7,303 nucleotides of DNA from a bacterium (GTDB lineage: Bacteria > Cyanobacteriota > Vampirovibrionia > Gastranaerophilales > Gastranaerophilaceae). The position numbers were made by a program, and so were the translations under genes. Positions 6,495-7,303 of this stretch are shown here, one piece after another; the first letter of the stretch is position 1; every line of letters starts with the position of its first letter. The notes below the pieces were generated by a model. It did no database searches and was not told the origin of the DNA. It saw nothing but the letters and a program-made list of their open reading frames with translations. The DNA lies in the NCBI GenBank assembly GCA_017477685.1, contig JAFUUT010000326.1, positions 1-7,303 on the forward strand, in the 5' to 3' direction.

Positions 6495-6587
6495 ATAAAC
6501 AAATCCGATTAAGGGAAAATTTACCAAGGGAAAGTGTAGAGGAGTAACTTTTGAGGATTAACAATTTACAACTAGAGGATTTACGTT
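6495..6587 (+). promoter_or_regulatory. Purine-repeat leader of the lytic transglycosylase mRNA
   Basis: The predicted leader has two copies of AAGGGAAA (6511-6518 and 6526-6533). It then has three ribosome-site-like motifs: GAGGAGT (6539-6545), GAGGATT (6553-6559) and GAGGATT (6575-6581). Only the last is correctly placed for the TTG at 6588. No known riboswitch class was recognised. A regulatory role is inferred only from its length and repeated motifs. Confidence 0.35.
6575..6579 (+). promoter_or_regulatory. Ribosome binding site that fixes the TTG start
   Basis: GAGGA lies 8 bases before TTG (6588-6590). The frame is closed by TAG at 6573-6575, and no ATG precedes codon 14, which falls inside the signal peptide. 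The site therefore supports TTG as the real start. Confidence 0.75.
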
Positions 6588-7303
6588 TTGAAAAAATTAC
6601 TACTATTAACTACGGCATTTGTGCTAATGTTGTTTTCACAAGTGCAAGCAGCGAGTATAGACACCGTAAAAGCTGCAATAGTAAAGTATTCTATTGAAAT
6701 GGGTGTTGATCCGGCAATTACATTGAGTATTGCGAAAACGGAATCAGGTTTTAGACACGAAGCAAGAAGTTCACATGGTGCAGTAGGAGTATTCCAGCTT
6801 ATGCCTTCAACAGCAAGAAGAATGGGGCTGAACCCGTATTCTCTTGAAGACAATATCAAGGGCGGAATAATGTACTACAAGTCTATGTACAAAATGTTTG
6901 GTTCAATGCAATTAGCATTAGCCGCATACAATGCAGGACCGGGGAATGTTAAGCGTTACAATGCAATTCCACCGTTTGCGGAAACACAAAGATTCGTAAC
7001 TAAAATCATGACAAACTATCACTATTTGAAAGCTCATACCGATCCGGCCGTTGTAGCTTATCAAAATAGTTTGAAAGAAAAAGATAATATTACTTCTACA
7101 AAGACAAACGAACAGAAATTACCGTCAAAGGATTTTGTAGTTGCAACAGCAATTCAAGAAGAAAAAGCTGCACAGGTTGTAGCAAGTGTACAGCAAAAAC
7201 TTAATGTCGCTCAAGCTGCAGCAAACACAACCACAAGTGCTTCTCAAATTATGGCAAATGCACCTAAAAAAGCACCTGTTCCAAAATCGGGAAGATTTAA
7301 TAA
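6588..7303 (+). CDS. Secreted lytic transglycosylase, SLT/goose-lysozyme-like domain (3' end outside the window)
   Basis: The first 238 residues are visible and no stop is reached before the window ends. Such enzymes cleave the glycan strands of peptidoglycan between MurNAc and GlcNAc, outside the inner membrane. A typical signal peptide (KK then LLLLTTAFVLMLFSQVQA, cleavage near residue 21-22) is followed directly by the SLT catalytic domain (about 25-148). That domain has AKTESGF with likely catalytic Glu52, GAVGVFQLMPSTA (64-76) and ALAAYNAGPGNV (110-121), all family signatures. From about residue 152 the protein becomes a low-complexity Ala/Gln/Lys/Thr-rich tail with a possible coiled coil and a final Pro/Lys stretch. 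This tail may link to another domain beyond the edge. The TTG start is supported by GAGGA at 6575-6579. The gene has its own promoter. A link to pilus assembly through the wall is possible from the neighbourhood but unproven. Confidence 0.92.
   Translation, partial: MKKLLLLTTAFVLMLFSQVQAASIDTVKAAIVKYSIEMGVDPAITLSIAKTESGFRHEARSSHGAVGVFQLMPSTARRMGLNPYSLEDNIKGGIMYYKSMYKMFGSMQLALAAYNAGPGNVKRYNAIPPFAETQRFVTKIMTNYHYLKAHTDPAVVAYQNSLKEKDNITSTKTNEQKLPSKDFVVATAIQEEKAAQVVASVQQKLNVAQAAANTTTSASQIMANAPKKAPVPKSGRFN

Noticed and set aside
6495..6587. A cyclic-dinucleotide riboswitch in the transglycosylase leader
   Set aside because: The conserved core sequences of the c-di-GMP and c-di-AMP riboswitch classes were looked for by eye and not found, and no matching long stems are visible.
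6581..6859. A 92-residue minus-strand frame opposite the transglycosylase
   Set aside because: It is antisense to a clearly conserved catalytic domain and has no family features.
7301..7303. TAA at the very end as the stop of the transglycosylase
   Set aside because: It is not in frame: the codons there are AAT followed by an incomplete AA-, so the gene continues past the window.

Overview
The window is a low-G+C (A/T-rich) bacterial chromosomal segment of housekeeping and DNA-uptake genes. It holds the 3' end of secD, a complete secF, then on the opposite strand recO and pilT, then a full-length comEC, and finally the start of a secreted lytic transglycosylase that runs off the right edge. 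Separate SecD and SecF, a PilT ATPase and a ComEC DNA channel together suggest a Gram-negative-type bacterium with type IV pili. The protein style (short lysine-rich RecO, ATTTT-rich codons) and the intergenic palindromic repeats recall gut Melainabacteria (Gastranaerophilales/Vampirovibrionia). This taxonomic guess is an impression, not a search result, and is only moderately confident.

Layout: (1) 1-1562, the secD-secF operon on the + strand, closed by a clear intrinsic terminator. (2) 1563-1957, a non-coding stretch between the convergent secF and recO genes, filled with a tandem series of different palindromes. It is more G+C-rich than its surroundings and ends in a perfect 17-bp inverted repeat. 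(3) 1958-3854, a pilT-recO operon on the - strand with a 25-bp gap. (4) 3855-3943, a compact divergent promoter region in which the predicted -35 boxes of pilT and comEC overlap. (5) 3944-6337, comEC with OB-fold, competence channel and metallo-beta-lactamase domains. (6) 6338-6587, an intergenic region with a good sigma70-type promoter and a roughly 90-nt leader rich in repeated purine motifs. (7) 6588 to the end, a lytic transglycosylase with a TTG start and a signal peptide.

SecD and SecF work together as the proton-driven accessory of the Sec translocase. PilT retracts type IV pili, which can bring DNA to the cell, and ComEC moves single-stranded DNA through the inner membrane. RecO loads RecA on single-stranded DNA and is co-transcribed with pilT. 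PilT, ComEC and RecO side by side therefore look like an uptake-and-recombination neighbourhood for natural transformation, although this functional link is an inference from gene order. No phage, CRISPR or defence system was seen, and nothing in the window amounts to a clearly new system. The most unusual parts are the palindrome island and the shared pilT/comEC promoter.
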